Origin: Pycnococcus provasolii
Lineage: Eukaryota; Chlorophyta; Pseudoscourfieldiophyceae; Pseudoscourfieldiales
Length of the DNA: 64,000 nt
Direction of reading: 5' to 3'
NCBI GenBank assembly: GCA_049487715.1
Contig: CP150574.1
Span: 434,001 to 498,000, forward strand
The notes below the pieces were generated by a model, which saw only the letters and a list, made by a program, of their open reading frames with translations, made no database searches and was not told the DNA's origin. The translations under genes were made by a program, and so were the position numbers. Positions 50,703-60,747 of the stretch are shown piece by piece. The stretch's first letter is position 1. Every line of letters begins with the position of its first letter.

Positions 50703-51388
50703 CGCTACCGCTCTTGTTGATCAGGACTTCAATCACCACCGGCTTGTTGACACTTACTTGTTTGTTGTTGTTGATGATGACGACGAGCGCGAAGATGAGG
50801 TTATAACGACGGGGAAATCTCACTCTAAATCGATGCATTTTGTTTTTTCACTCGGGGGGGGGGGGGGGGGGGGGCATTGGGGCATTCCGTCTCGGGAAAT
50901 TCCAACCATTTCTCCCACGGCACTTATAAGATATCGGTCGCATTACCGGCGATAACTGGTTCTGGTCTTATTAGCCATGCTCTCCTCTCCCGAGGTAGAC
51001 CACAGGGGATGTCATAAGTGAAACGAAACGATCCGTCGTTACACTTCATGGCGTCCCCTCGTGGGAGACGCTCTGTTTTACCGCGTTCCATGGGCGTTGT
51101 CCCTCATTATCGTCGCGCTCGAAACTTTGGTGTCCGATCCTGACATCTCTGACATCCTTCGCGCGCATGCTGGCTGCTTGGGTTCTCGAAGCGCTCGCGT
51201 GCCCTCCGCTAGACTTGATTCGGCTGAATTACGACGTTCTCGAAAAAAATGCGCGTGCATAAATTTAGGGAGAATGTGAATGTGAATTTGGGCAAGGAAG
51301 AGCACACGGGGGCTCTGTCCGAATAGTGTTATCGAAAAAGTGTTTGAAATTTGGAATTTGATTACTCGATTATTCATTGAAAGGGTTT
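50703..51388. other. Intergenic with a 21-G tract
   Basis: G21 lies at 50854-50874. The rest is AT/GC-mixed with no recognised gene. A weak frame at 51061-51279 lacks a convincing protein. Confidence 0.4.
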
Positions 51389-51955
51389 TTAGAAGCTACG
51401 GCGCCATCCGTGTGGCAGCGGCAACGGCATGACGCGAATGCAGACGTGGTACGGGCCGATACCCTTGGGCCCGCCCGCTCCATTCACCTTCTAGAGGCGC
51501 GGCATCATGCCTTGGGAGGCGTCGCACAGCGGGGTGAAGTGAAGCTGCGCCGCCGTCTCCACCTCCTTGCTGAGCACCTTGGAAGAGCCGCAGTCGAAGA
51601 CGCTCTCGCCGCCAGGGCCATGCGCGCCCTGCACGCCCATGGCGATGACATTGCCGTTCTTGTCCACAATCGGGGGGGTCGAGTATCCGCGGCCACTGAA
51701 CTGACACTTGCCCTCGAGCTCGACCGTGAGCGAGCCCGTGCTCGTGCCATAAATGCTGAGCATGAAGCCTTCTGGATGCTCCACCTTGCACTCCTCGATG
51801 CGCTCCTCAATCACCTTGATGCAGCGCAAGCCCGCCGCCTCCAGCGCAGCTTCGCTGAGGTCGATGCTGTCACCGGCAGTCTCCAGTTCGTACTCGATCG
51901 CCCTCTGTTTATTGGCAGCCGCGACCTTTGCGTACTTGTGTCGGGGTTCAGGGTG
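51389..51955 (-). pseudogene. Truncated gene fragment with an in-frame TAG
   Basis: On the minus strand the frame opens at 51955 without an ATG (KYAKVAAANKQRAIEYELET). It continues with GDSIDLSEAALEAAGLRCIK and GFMLSIYGTSTGSLTVELEG, then meets TAG at 51491-51493. After the TAG the same frame continues 33 coding-like codons (GPYHVCIRVMPLPLPHGWRR) to TAA 51389, with the same GC-rich third positions. No family recognised. The 5' end abuts a telomere-like tract (51995-52013), so the start is probably lost. Stop-codon readthrough is possible but decay is simpler. Confidence 0.55.
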
Positions 51956-51994
51956 TTATCGGGGTTTGGAAGTGGAGAGGTGAGGTCAGAGAAT

Positions 51995-52013
51995 TATGTT
52001 AGGGTTAGGGTTA
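51995..52013 (+). repeat. Interstitial telomere-like tract
   Basis: TGTTAGGGTTAGGGTTACAG at the 5' edge of the pseudogene. Confidence 0.7.
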
Positions 52014-53002
52014 CAGGAGGTGGGGGTCCCCAAGGAAGAACCTGATCCAAATGGATCTAATGACAGATGGTTTATGGGGCCCCTTGGGCAATTGCCCCGC
52101 TTTCCCTGGTTGTCCCCTTTCCGGGTGTCACGGTGGTTGTTCTTTCACTACGGTTTTTCTTGTTTACGTTGCTTTTAAGCACGTAGTAACAAGTTAGTAA
52201 CATTAGTGCAGTCAATTCTCGCCCCTTCGGGGGGGGGGGGGGGGGGTTTCGGAACGAGGCGGGGCGTACTTTCGAAACGAGTCAAATATCGTATGCACGA
52301 CAACTAGAGGACCAATTTTAGAGTTGCCAGGTGCCAGGCAGGCGCTGAGGGGCGGCGATGAGCGGAAAATTTCCAGTCTCACGAGTCCTCAGACTTCCGG
52401 TTAAGATATGGACGTCGTGGATGGTTGCCTTGGGCTGCCTTTTTGATTTGATCGTGCTCTCTAAGCTAAAAAGTCCACAGCATGTGCCCCTTGGTACCTG
52501 TACATTCGACTAACGTTAGAACAAGGTGTTGAGGGTTGAGGAGTCATACCAAACAAGGCTATCCATAGGTGTGCGATCAGGTGATGTGAAGGCGAACCAC
52601 CAGGCTCAACGTGTAGTTGCAAGTTGCAGGTTGTGGAAAGCGATGAATGGGTGTGGCGCGCGTGTTCCGACCTTCCAAAACGGCTTCAGAGGGGAACCCA
52701 CGGCCACGGGTAGGGTAGGAAAGATCGCTCATTTCCTATTTCAGTAACAAGATAGCCCGTTGCAGGCTACGCCCTGCGAATTCTCTCAACGGTTGGCATG
52801 GGAGGGAGGGATGGTGCAAGGTTATTTCTTTTTGTTTTTAATTTCCACTATGGCTTCCCTCATGGTCGAAAATGTTAGGTCCATCCAGGAAGAGATCCGC
52901 CACTTCCCCTGTGGTACGAATCCCCTACCTACAGTACCTACTGGAGTCCTGGGAGGTACAGTACTCGACTACGGATGGGAGGGAGTGCGGGGATCATTAG
53001 GG

Positions 53003-53026
53003 TCAGGGTTAGGGTTAGGGTTAGAA
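53003..53026 (+). repeat. Interstitial telomere-like tract
   Basis: GGTCAGGGTTAGGGTTAGGG at the 3' edge of the Helitron-type helicase fragment. Confidence 0.75.
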
Positions 53027-53038
53027 GGGAAAAAAAAA

Positions 53039-53617
53039 CTATTCCAAGCCACCCACCCCCGTCCCAAGAACCTCACTATAAACGACATTGCGTGTGCGAC
53101 CTTTGTTGGTCCCGAAAACGCGGATGTGGCGCGGCGACCCAACACGGCTGAGACCAACGTAGAGCTGGCCATGGGTGAAAACAGCTGTAGAAAGCAAGAG
53201 CGCGACTCGGGTGAGAGTCTGCGCTTGCGACTTGTTGATCGTCATGGCGAAAGCGAGCTTCACTGGAAATTGGCGACGGCGCCAATCGAACGGAAACACG
53301 CCAACATTAGGAGTGAGCAAGATGCGCGGAATCACAGCCTCCTCGCCGACTCGCGGACGATTCATGATACGAACGCGCAGCACACGCGGCGTGCCGTTAG
53401 CGGGCATGACGTCAAGCAGTTTGAGCTTGGTGCCATTCATCAATCCTTGCTCAGCGCTTAAGTTACGCAGCAAGATGAGGGGCACACCGAGCTTGACCTG
53501 CAAGTCGTGAGGTGGCATGCTCGACGTGGTGAGCATGTTCAAGTGCTCAATAGGCTGGGTTTTACTTCGTCTTGCAATCATGTACTTTACACAATGAAAA
53601 TCATCTACACACCCCAC
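53039..53617 (-). pseudogene. 3' end of a Helitron/PIF1-type helicase
   Basis: About 190 residues with the C-terminal helicase pattern of Helitron Rep/Hel proteins: LTTSSMPPHDLQVKLGVPLI, then LLRNLSAEQGLMNGTKL, then RRRQFPVKLAFAMTINKSQA and FTHGQLYVGLSRV. These correspond to helicase motifs V-VI of PIF1-like proteins. No Rep nuclease or N-terminal helicase motifs are present upstream, where the frame instead runs into the AnmK fragment's 3' end. It therefore lacks the Walker A/B half and is a 5'-truncated relic. Confidence 0.75.
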
Positions 53618-54345
53618 AGCGCTCCGCCGATGGATGCACGACTTGCGCCTGTGGCTTTGATGTCAGCATTCGGCTCGCCTCTCATGCGCAGCACACCCAG
53701 GTAGGCGAAACAAACAGCTTCCTTCCCTTCCACGACAGCGTTATCCTCCGGCACGACAAATTCAACGGACCTTGCTCTTCCGTGCTCACTCATTCTCGAC
53801 AGCAGAAAGTCGTTGTACGCACCGCCTCCCGTGACAAGCACGGTGGTGTTTGGCGGGCAATCGCGCGAGACGACGTCGGAAATGTACGCGACGGACGTTG
53901 CAAGGAGATCGCGCGTTGTGGAAGAAGCGGCAGCGTTGTCAAAGAGTTGCCAGACGTGCTGTTCCGCCCACTCACGGCTTAGGCTAGACTTTCGACTCGG
54001 TGGTGCTTTATGGTGCGGGATTGCTTGAAGCGCGTCGAGAAGGCTTTGATTGATGACACCCTGTTTCGCCAGTGCGCCACGGTCGTCGTAGTCGAGACCT
54101 TCGCGCTGCGCGAGTCGATTCAACAGTGTATTGCACGGTGCTATGTCCCAGCTAGCACCCGTGGCAGCGTCTCTCACGTTTGCGAATCCTCCGAGGTTGA
54201 GCGTCGCACCGTATTGTGCAAAGAGGTGAGCGTCAGCGACTGGAACAAGTGGTGCACCTTGTCCTCCCAACGCGACGTCAAGTGATCGGAAGTCGCACAC
54301 GACTGGCCTCTCGAGTCGCGCGTGAAGCACGGCGCCGCTTCCCAG
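53605..54345 (-). pseudogene. 5'-truncated anhydro-N-acetylmuramic acid kinase (AnmK) fragment
   Basis: About 246 residues, from a CTG just after an AG that could be a splice acceptor (54346-54347) to TAG 53605. It keeps the AnmK signatures LERPVVCDFRSLDVALGGQG, APLVP, LNLGGFANV, then VLVTGGGAYNDFLLSRMSE and the end GASRASIGGALWGV. AnmK phosphorylates 1,6-anhydro-MurNAc in peptidoglycan recycling. The first about 120 residues, including the ATP-binding MSGTSxDGID segment, are missing. Upstream sequence is AT-rich and not coding. The 3' end overlaps the helicase fragment on the same strand. Confidence 0.7.
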
Positions 54346-54690
54346 CTATTAAATAAAAGAGCTTATATATAAAACTTATAGAGCTTATATTATATATAGC
54401 TCGCGTCCGTCTTATAGCTAAATTTTAATTTTTTTAAAAAAAGGCTCGGACAACCTGTATAAGGACTTTGTGAAGTCATGCCACGGAGAAAGCAAACCCA
54501 TTCCCTATGGGTATGATGAGTAACTACCAACAGAGTCCTCTGGGAAACCCCGAACAACTGCGACTTCGGCAAGGGCAGTGTTTGTGTTTGTCAGGGAATG
54601 GGCTGGTCGTTCCCTGAAGGCGTGTGATTACTTGATAGTTTTATTCTCGATGTCTCTAGAACTTCTCCCAACTGTTCAACAGTTCAAAGT
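54346..54690. other. AT-rich interval upstream of AnmK fragment
   Basis: 54350-54440 is strongly AT-rich with two copies of AGAGCTTATAT. The remainder to 54690 is not recognisably coding. It may be an intron or an insertion that replaced the AnmK 5' end. Confidence 0.4.
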
Positions 54691-55935
54691 TCAAACTGTT
54701 TCTTCTTTTTCCCCACCCCCTGTCTCATCTTCATTCGCGTCGGGGTGTACCTCAGCCCTCGCGATGTTGGCGTTCCCCGCCTTGTAGTAATCCTCAGGCC
54801 AGTCGCCAGTATCCGCGTTCTTTTCATCATTCAGTTTATCGTCAAGGATCATGAAGAACCCGTATCTCTTCATGCAAAACACCACACCAATCAGCATCAC
54901 GACACCTCCAACGACCAAGCCAATCACTAGGCCGAGGTTAGTGCCATCTTTCTGTACACCCGGCGGCGGCGGCGGCGGCGGGCTCGGCGGCGGTGGGCTC
55001 GGCGGCGGTGGGCTCGGCGGCGGTGGGCTCGGCGGCGGCGGGCTCGGCGGCGGCGGCGGCATCGGCGAGTTCGGCGGCGGCGGCGGCGGCGAGCTCGGCG
55101 GCGGCGGGTTCGGCGGCGGCGGCGGCGGCGGCATCGGCGAGCTCGGCGGCGGGCTCGGCGGCGGCGGTGACTGGGATGCAATTGTCGTCGTCGTCGTCGT
55201 CGTCGTCGTCTCTTGCTGCACGGGAGGAGGAACCGGCACTGGAGGCGGGCTCGGCGGCGGTGGCGGCTTCAGAACGTATACGATGTTCAAGTTCCCAAAC
55301 CCAATATTGTGCACGGCACCGTTGTGCGCGCGACGCGTCGGCGCAAGGGTTTGAGCGTATTTGATCAGCACGATTCGTATGAACAAAGTCGTAACCGGTG
55401 GTTCACTCGTGAACACGTCCACCATACCTTCGCGTTCAACACCCGTATGATTATAGCTCACCGGATCAATTTGGAACGGATAGTATTCATTATCAAATTC
55501 ATCCCAGTATTCAATGCGAATGTAGTCGTACGTATATCCATTCGCGTATTTCCCCGGATCACTGGTCTGCGCAATCTCCACCTGAGCAACAACACGCGGC
55601 GTGCCAAACTCATAAACGACGAACACCTCTTCGCCTCCAATGTCGACAGCGTCATTTCCATAACTCCATCCGTCATCTACTTCTTGTGCCGCATCTTCTT
55701 CTTTCTCAGCTCCAATGGCTCCACAGATGCTCGTTTGCTCAGAATCGGTGGATGTGGGAAGTGACGTCATCACCGCGTCTCCCTGTCCTAAGTCCGTTCG
55801 ACTCTTCACGAGCTCGCGAGGTATCACGTCCCCTTGTCCGTCAAGCGGATCCATAAATGCTTCACTTTCTGAGCACTTAATCTCTCCAACGTCTGAAGTC
55901 CACAGAGGTGGCGGACTAGGCGATGGAGGTGGGCT

Positions 55936-55969
<34 letters not shown>

Positions 55970-55996
55970 AGCGGCGGAGGTGATGGCTCAGTAGCA

Positions 55997-56037
<41 letters not shown>

Positions 56038-58658
56038 GGGGAATAGGCGGTGGCGGAGGATTAGGCGGTGGAGGCGGTGGCATCGGCGGCGGTGGCGAGC
56101 ACCTCGCAAATACTGACGTGCCCGAGTCAGCAAAATAGCACGGCGGCGGCGGCGGGCTCGGCGGCGGCGGCGGCGGCGGGCCCGGCGGCGGCGGTGGAGG
56201 TGGTGGAAGTGGAGGCGGCGGGCTCGGGGGCGGCGGCGGAGGTGGTGGAAGTGGAGGCGGCGGGCTCGGCGGCGGGGGAGGGAGGGGAGGAGGAGGCGGC
56301 GGGCTCGGCGGCGGGGGCAGGCTCGGCGGAGGCGGTGGCGGCCCTGGAGGTGCAGGCGGCATGCCATCAGGAGGAGGGGATGGAGGAAGGAAAGGAGGCG
56401 GCGAAGGAGGGGGAGGAGGAGGAGGAGGAGGAGGAGGAGGAGGAGGAGGAGGAGGGGGCGACGGATATTCGCTGCAGCATGATCTGATCGCATCAGGAGC
56501 AGTAGCAGTACATTGAGCCTCGTATACCGTGTTGTTCAAATAAAGTCCTGGGCAGTCTGCAGTCTTATCTTCCATTATGAAAGTATTATCAGGGCAAAAA
56601 CCTTGATTGTATGTCTGCTGTCGTCGTAGTGCGTCGGGCGCCGCCGTCGTCGCGGGCGCCGCCGTCGTCGCGGGCGCCGCCGTCGTCGCGGGCGCCGCCG
56701 TCGTCGCGGGCGCCGCCGTCGTCGCGGGCGCCGCCGTCGTCGCGGGCGCCGCCGTCGTCGCGGGCGCTGCCGTCGTCGCGGGCGCTGCCGTCGTCGCTGC
56801 TCGCCGTCGTCGTCGCGGGCGCTGCCGTCGTCGCGGGCGCGCCGCCGTCGTCGGGGGGCGCCGCCGTCGTCGTGGGCGCCGCCGCCGTCGCGGGCGCCGC
56901 CGTCGTCGCGGGCGCCGCCGTCGTCGCGGGCGCCGCCGTCGTCGCGGGCGCCGCCGTCGTCGCGGGCGCCGCCGTCGTCGCGGGCGCCGCCGTCGTCGTG
57001 GGCGCCGCCGTCGTCGTTGTTTTCGAAAACACAGATGTACACGATTTTGGCGTGGTGCAACAATTTGGTGCATCAGTGACAGAGTTGCATTTCGCATCCG
57101 CGCAACGCTCATCCGGCATCAAAACTGGTTTATCCTTTGGACAACTTTGTTTGCGATTGGTTGGGCGGCCAGTTTGGCCAGTGAAAAATTCAGAGCATTT
57201 TTGTAGCGGTTTATAGCAACATGCTTGAATATCAGCAGTAGAATTTTTGCAAGACAGATCTGTGCAATTCTGTTGAACTCCCGCATCGTCTTTTACGAAT
57301 ACTGCCGGAAGATCTTGCGGGCATGAAAACTTCCTTCTATCAGTTTTTCCGTAGTCAGTAAATTTTGTTTCGCACGATATCGGCGCTTGGCAGCAACGAT
57401 TGATTGCATCGCTTGGGTAACACCTTTCTGTAGAACATTCTGCAGAACCTTTCAGCAGAGGTTTATCTGGTGGACACATAGCCACTTGCTGCATGTTACC
57501 GTTTCGAGATCGAAACCAAGGTAGTGTGGCAGTATCCATGCTAGCGTTATAATCAACATATTGTGCAGCGCACTTCGCCTTTTGACAATTAACTAAGCAA
57601 GAAGTATCAGCGAATATATATGACTTGAGAAGTGAAGATTGTTCAGTGGTTTGTGCATCTCCAAAGGCCGATGTCAATGCTTTTTGTCTCGAGCTACACG
57701 TGAGACCGCTATTAACCCAGGGGTTGGTTAACAATCCAGGCATTTCGCACGCCCAGCCAATATCTTTAAGAATTTTCAGTTGCGCACATAAGCTCCGAGT
57801 CCCAAACATTTTATTCTTAGCAACTGTACTTTCCATGCCAGTTTGAGAATCCCTGCATCTCGATTTCCATTTTTTTGTCCTATTGTGGTGAAAAGCCATA
57901 CAGCAAGAATATTGGTTGCATCTTTTGCACTTAGCACAAGTCTGTGCGACATATTTAGCTTCAGCATGGTTGTCGCACTGGGAGGCGGCTCCTGGACAAG
58001 TTTTTGTGTTCCTAGCACACTGCGCCACATTTCGTGTACTGTAAATGGTAGGTGCCGGTGCAAAAGGATTGATCGCCAGATGGTTGGGCGGATTGTTAAA
58101 GCTGCGTTGGTCGAGTGGAAGTTGATATTCTTCTTGTTCCGTCATCATGAAGTTGATATCACCTTCCCAAACATGAGCGGTGCTACCCGTTCTTTTGTTT
58201 ATCGTCGTCGTCCACTTGTACATTTTTCCAGTTTTGTTGTTTATCGAGTTCAAATAGTCGGACACCATTAAGCAGGGAATGAGAGACTTTGGTGCCTTAT
58301 TTTTCGCGCAGATTCTGTAGTCCTTATCGTAAAAGTCCTCTTTCGTGCAACTTGACACCTGACACTTGTCACCTTGACACTTGACCTGACACCTTGGAGT
58401 CGCACCGTCTATAAAATTAAGTGTGAAGTCGTCCAAGGCGTTGGGAAACTCTTTGAGAAATTCTTCCGGACCATAATCCGCACGAGTCATGCGAGACTGG
58501 CCAGGTCCCGTTTTCATATCAGCAGTACCAATAAGTGCCGAGTATTCAGGTCCTTCATCCGCTTGCCACGAGGCGGCGAGATACACAAAATGGAACACCA
58601 GAAACAGGCATACGCGAGCATCCCAAGGACGACGATACTGAGTGAGTAGACTCGTCAT
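54691..58658 (-). CDS. Large pherophorin-like membrane protein, reading frame broken at two low-complexity sites
   Basis: Three abutting minus-strand frames read as one protein of about 1320 residues from ATG 58658. Part 1 (frame to about 56800): signal peptide, then Cys-rich repeats (CPPDKPLLKG, CPQDLPAVF, CPKDKPVLMP) and ATTAAP repeats. A 1-nt excess over the 18-bp periodicity at 56781-56818 shifts the frame. Part 2 (to about 56040): CPDNTFIMEDKTADCPGL, a fourth Cys repeat in the same pattern, then polyproline. A run of six G (plus strand 56036-56041), one too many for the proline frame, shifts it again. Part 3 (to 54691): proline, a discoidin-like beta domain (YDYIRIEYWDEFDNEYYPFQ), proline, a transmembrane helix (LVIGLVVGGVVMLIGVVFCM) and a tail. 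Each part alone lacks an end, so sequencing error or recent decay is likely. Treated as one wall/matrix gene. Confidence 0.68.
56640..57010 (-). repeat. 18-bp minisatellite encoding ATTAAP
   Basis: About 20 units of GGCGCCGCCGTCGTCGCG (plus strand) with variants. One unit set (56836-56856) is 3 bp longer and one (56781-56818) is 1 bp longer than the period. Confidence 0.85.
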
Positions 58659-60747
58659 GGGACACAGAGAGAACGAACGAGGTTCCTTCCGAGAGAACAA
58701 AGAGGCTAGGCTATTCACTGAGAATGAATATATATGGATGGCCCCTGAGACTGAACTCTTGAATGAAGAGATGACAAACAAGAGATCTTCTATGGATTCG
58801 AAGAGAACGAGAACGAGAACACCCTTGTTGTGCGTGCGTGCGTGGAAACAACAACAGAAACAAAACAAAAGTGAACACTCCCTAAGAGAACAAGAAACAG
58901 CCAGCCGGCCAGAAGATTCCTCAAGAAAAAATCAAGCAGAAGAAAAAAAATAAAAATCAACCAACCAACGAACTTAAGTTTCCCCTTAACGAAGAGCGAA
59001 ACAAACTCCAAAGCTAAACTTAAGGCCTAAAAGCGAGTTCACGAGATTCCGAGAGGCAAGGCCAGGCCAGGCCAAGCTAAGACGAGAGCGAGAGCGAGAG
59101 CGAGAGCGAGCAAGAAAGATTCCGCACAGTGCAGAGTGCAGAGTGCTCTTGAGAGACGAACTTAATGAAACGAACGCGTCGCCTTGCAATGACAATGAGC
59201 CTCTCCTGAGAGAGATAGGGTGCTTTGGAGGTGGTGCTGTGCTGTGCTGTGCGCTAAGGTTCGTCTATATGGGTAGGGTAGGGTGCAGTCCCGAGAACGA
59301 GAACGAGAACGAGACGAGGAAAACCACAGAACAGAACAGGGAGTTTCTTCGACTTCGACTTCGACGACATGACAGGTGACAGGGGGGGCGAGCGAGCGAG
59401 AGACGACGTCATCCGTTCATCTGTCAAAGCAGCACGCCCCCTGAAGTTAGCCCCCTCTTCGCTCTCTGATGGCTCATCTGAATGCGCGCGTGTTTGCGTG
59501 AGCAAATGACGCGGGAACGTAAAAAGAGGGGGAAATTCCCGACGAGTGGGCCGCGGGCCGCCACCCAGGTCCGCCACTCGTTGTTCAGTTTTCAGTTCAT
59601 CGCCAGTTTGGCGCAAGAAAAGTTGGCTTTGTCCACAAAAATGGCCAATTGCCCAAGCCAAAGCAGTACCCCCATACATTCTCGATTGGAGGAAAGAAAG
59701 GCAGGTTTTGCTGTCGCCATCAAGAGAAGTCAAGGATTAGCAATCAACGCTAATTTCTCCTCCCCAATTGCCAATCTCCCGCCGCCTTGCCTGTTCCTGT
59801 TCGAGTGTTCCTGTTCGCCCTTCCTTCCTTCCTTCCTCTCCTCTCCTCTCCTCTCCTTTTCCGTGCCCGCGGCCGTCCTCAACACCTGTCCTCAACTCCT
59901 CCCTCACTCCGCGGGGATTCCCAGCACACGAACACAAGGAATTCGTCGATAAATCCGGGGATCCACCCAAGGACCAAGGTAGCTAAATACTTACATTCCC
60001 GTTGGTTCGCGAGCAGGGAATTAGCACTGAAAAGGTTTGTAGGAGCAAGGGGAAATAACATGGGGTGAAACTTAACAATACTACCCGTGGAGTTACGACC
60101 ATTTAAAGTGGGCCCCGTTCCCGTGGTTATGAGCCCCTTGTTGTATTTCCCGACCATTTCCGGAATAATATAAGGCCTTCCGAGCTAATGAATGGCCTTT
60201 CCGGGGTTTCAGGATTGCCTATTATTTGCCACACCGTGGGGCATTCCAAACCACCTGGGAGTTTTCCCAATCCCTTGCGCGAAAAACAATACAGTAAACT
60301 ACAGTAGGAAGGGGCAAAAGAAACAGGGAGCATCTGTGGGGCCCATCATCGAATTCCTTTCTTTGTAGAGGTAACTCTGCTAAGGTTAGTTCTAATCAGG
60401 GGTTTGACCAACATCAGGGGTTTGACCGCTTTTGCTTTTGCCGGCCTGAGCCTGAGCCTGAGGGGACTCACCGTGACTGCCTGACCAGCTTACACGGACC
60501 TGACACCGTACTGTACCAGAGAGACTTGCGAATAATTCGTTCGTTCCCCCCCCGGCCCCCGGCCCCCCTTAAACTTACAACTTAAGGTTAGGGTAAGGCC
60601 CCTCCCCTCCCCTTAACAACAGTTCAGTTTTGCGGCCTACAGTACAGTACCTTAAAAAAACTGATTTAAGTTTATTTTTTTTAATTTTTAGTATTTTCTC
60701 GAATAACACTTGCTTGTGTTAAGTCAGTACTCACTCAGTCTGTATCT
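58659..60747. other. Long intergenic region, no gene seen
   Basis: About 2.1 kb. Contains GAGAGC repeats (59083-59110), GAGAAC repeats (59296-59315), CTTC/CTCT tracts (59820-59858) and an AT-rich stretch just upstream of 60748 (60652-60695). No RNA gene or ORF could be supported. Confidence 0.45.

Larger units (their letters stand above)
51956..53038. other. Intergenic with telomere-like tracts and an 18-G run
   Basis: TTAGGG-type tracts lie at 51995-52013 and 53003-53026 and G18 at 52229-52246. Otherwise no gene seen. It separates two gene fragments. Confidence 0.5.

Noticed and set aside
51377-52045. 222-residue plus-strand frame
   Set aside because: Complement of the pseudogene; Arg/Ala/His-rich with no motif.
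54390-54572. Minus-strand frame upstream of AnmK as its missing N-terminus
   Set aside because: Lacks the MSGTSxDG motif and reads unlike AnmK.
55988-57112. Treating the 56589-58868, 55988-57112 and 54691-56493 frames as three genes
   Set aside because: The ends of each are nonsense continuations past indels; domain order and repeats show one gene. The 54691 frame's N-terminal Leu/Arg-rich part is out-of-frame reading.
13144-59858. CRISPR-like array
   Set aside because: Tandem repeats here have no unique spacers; the sequence is eukaryotic.
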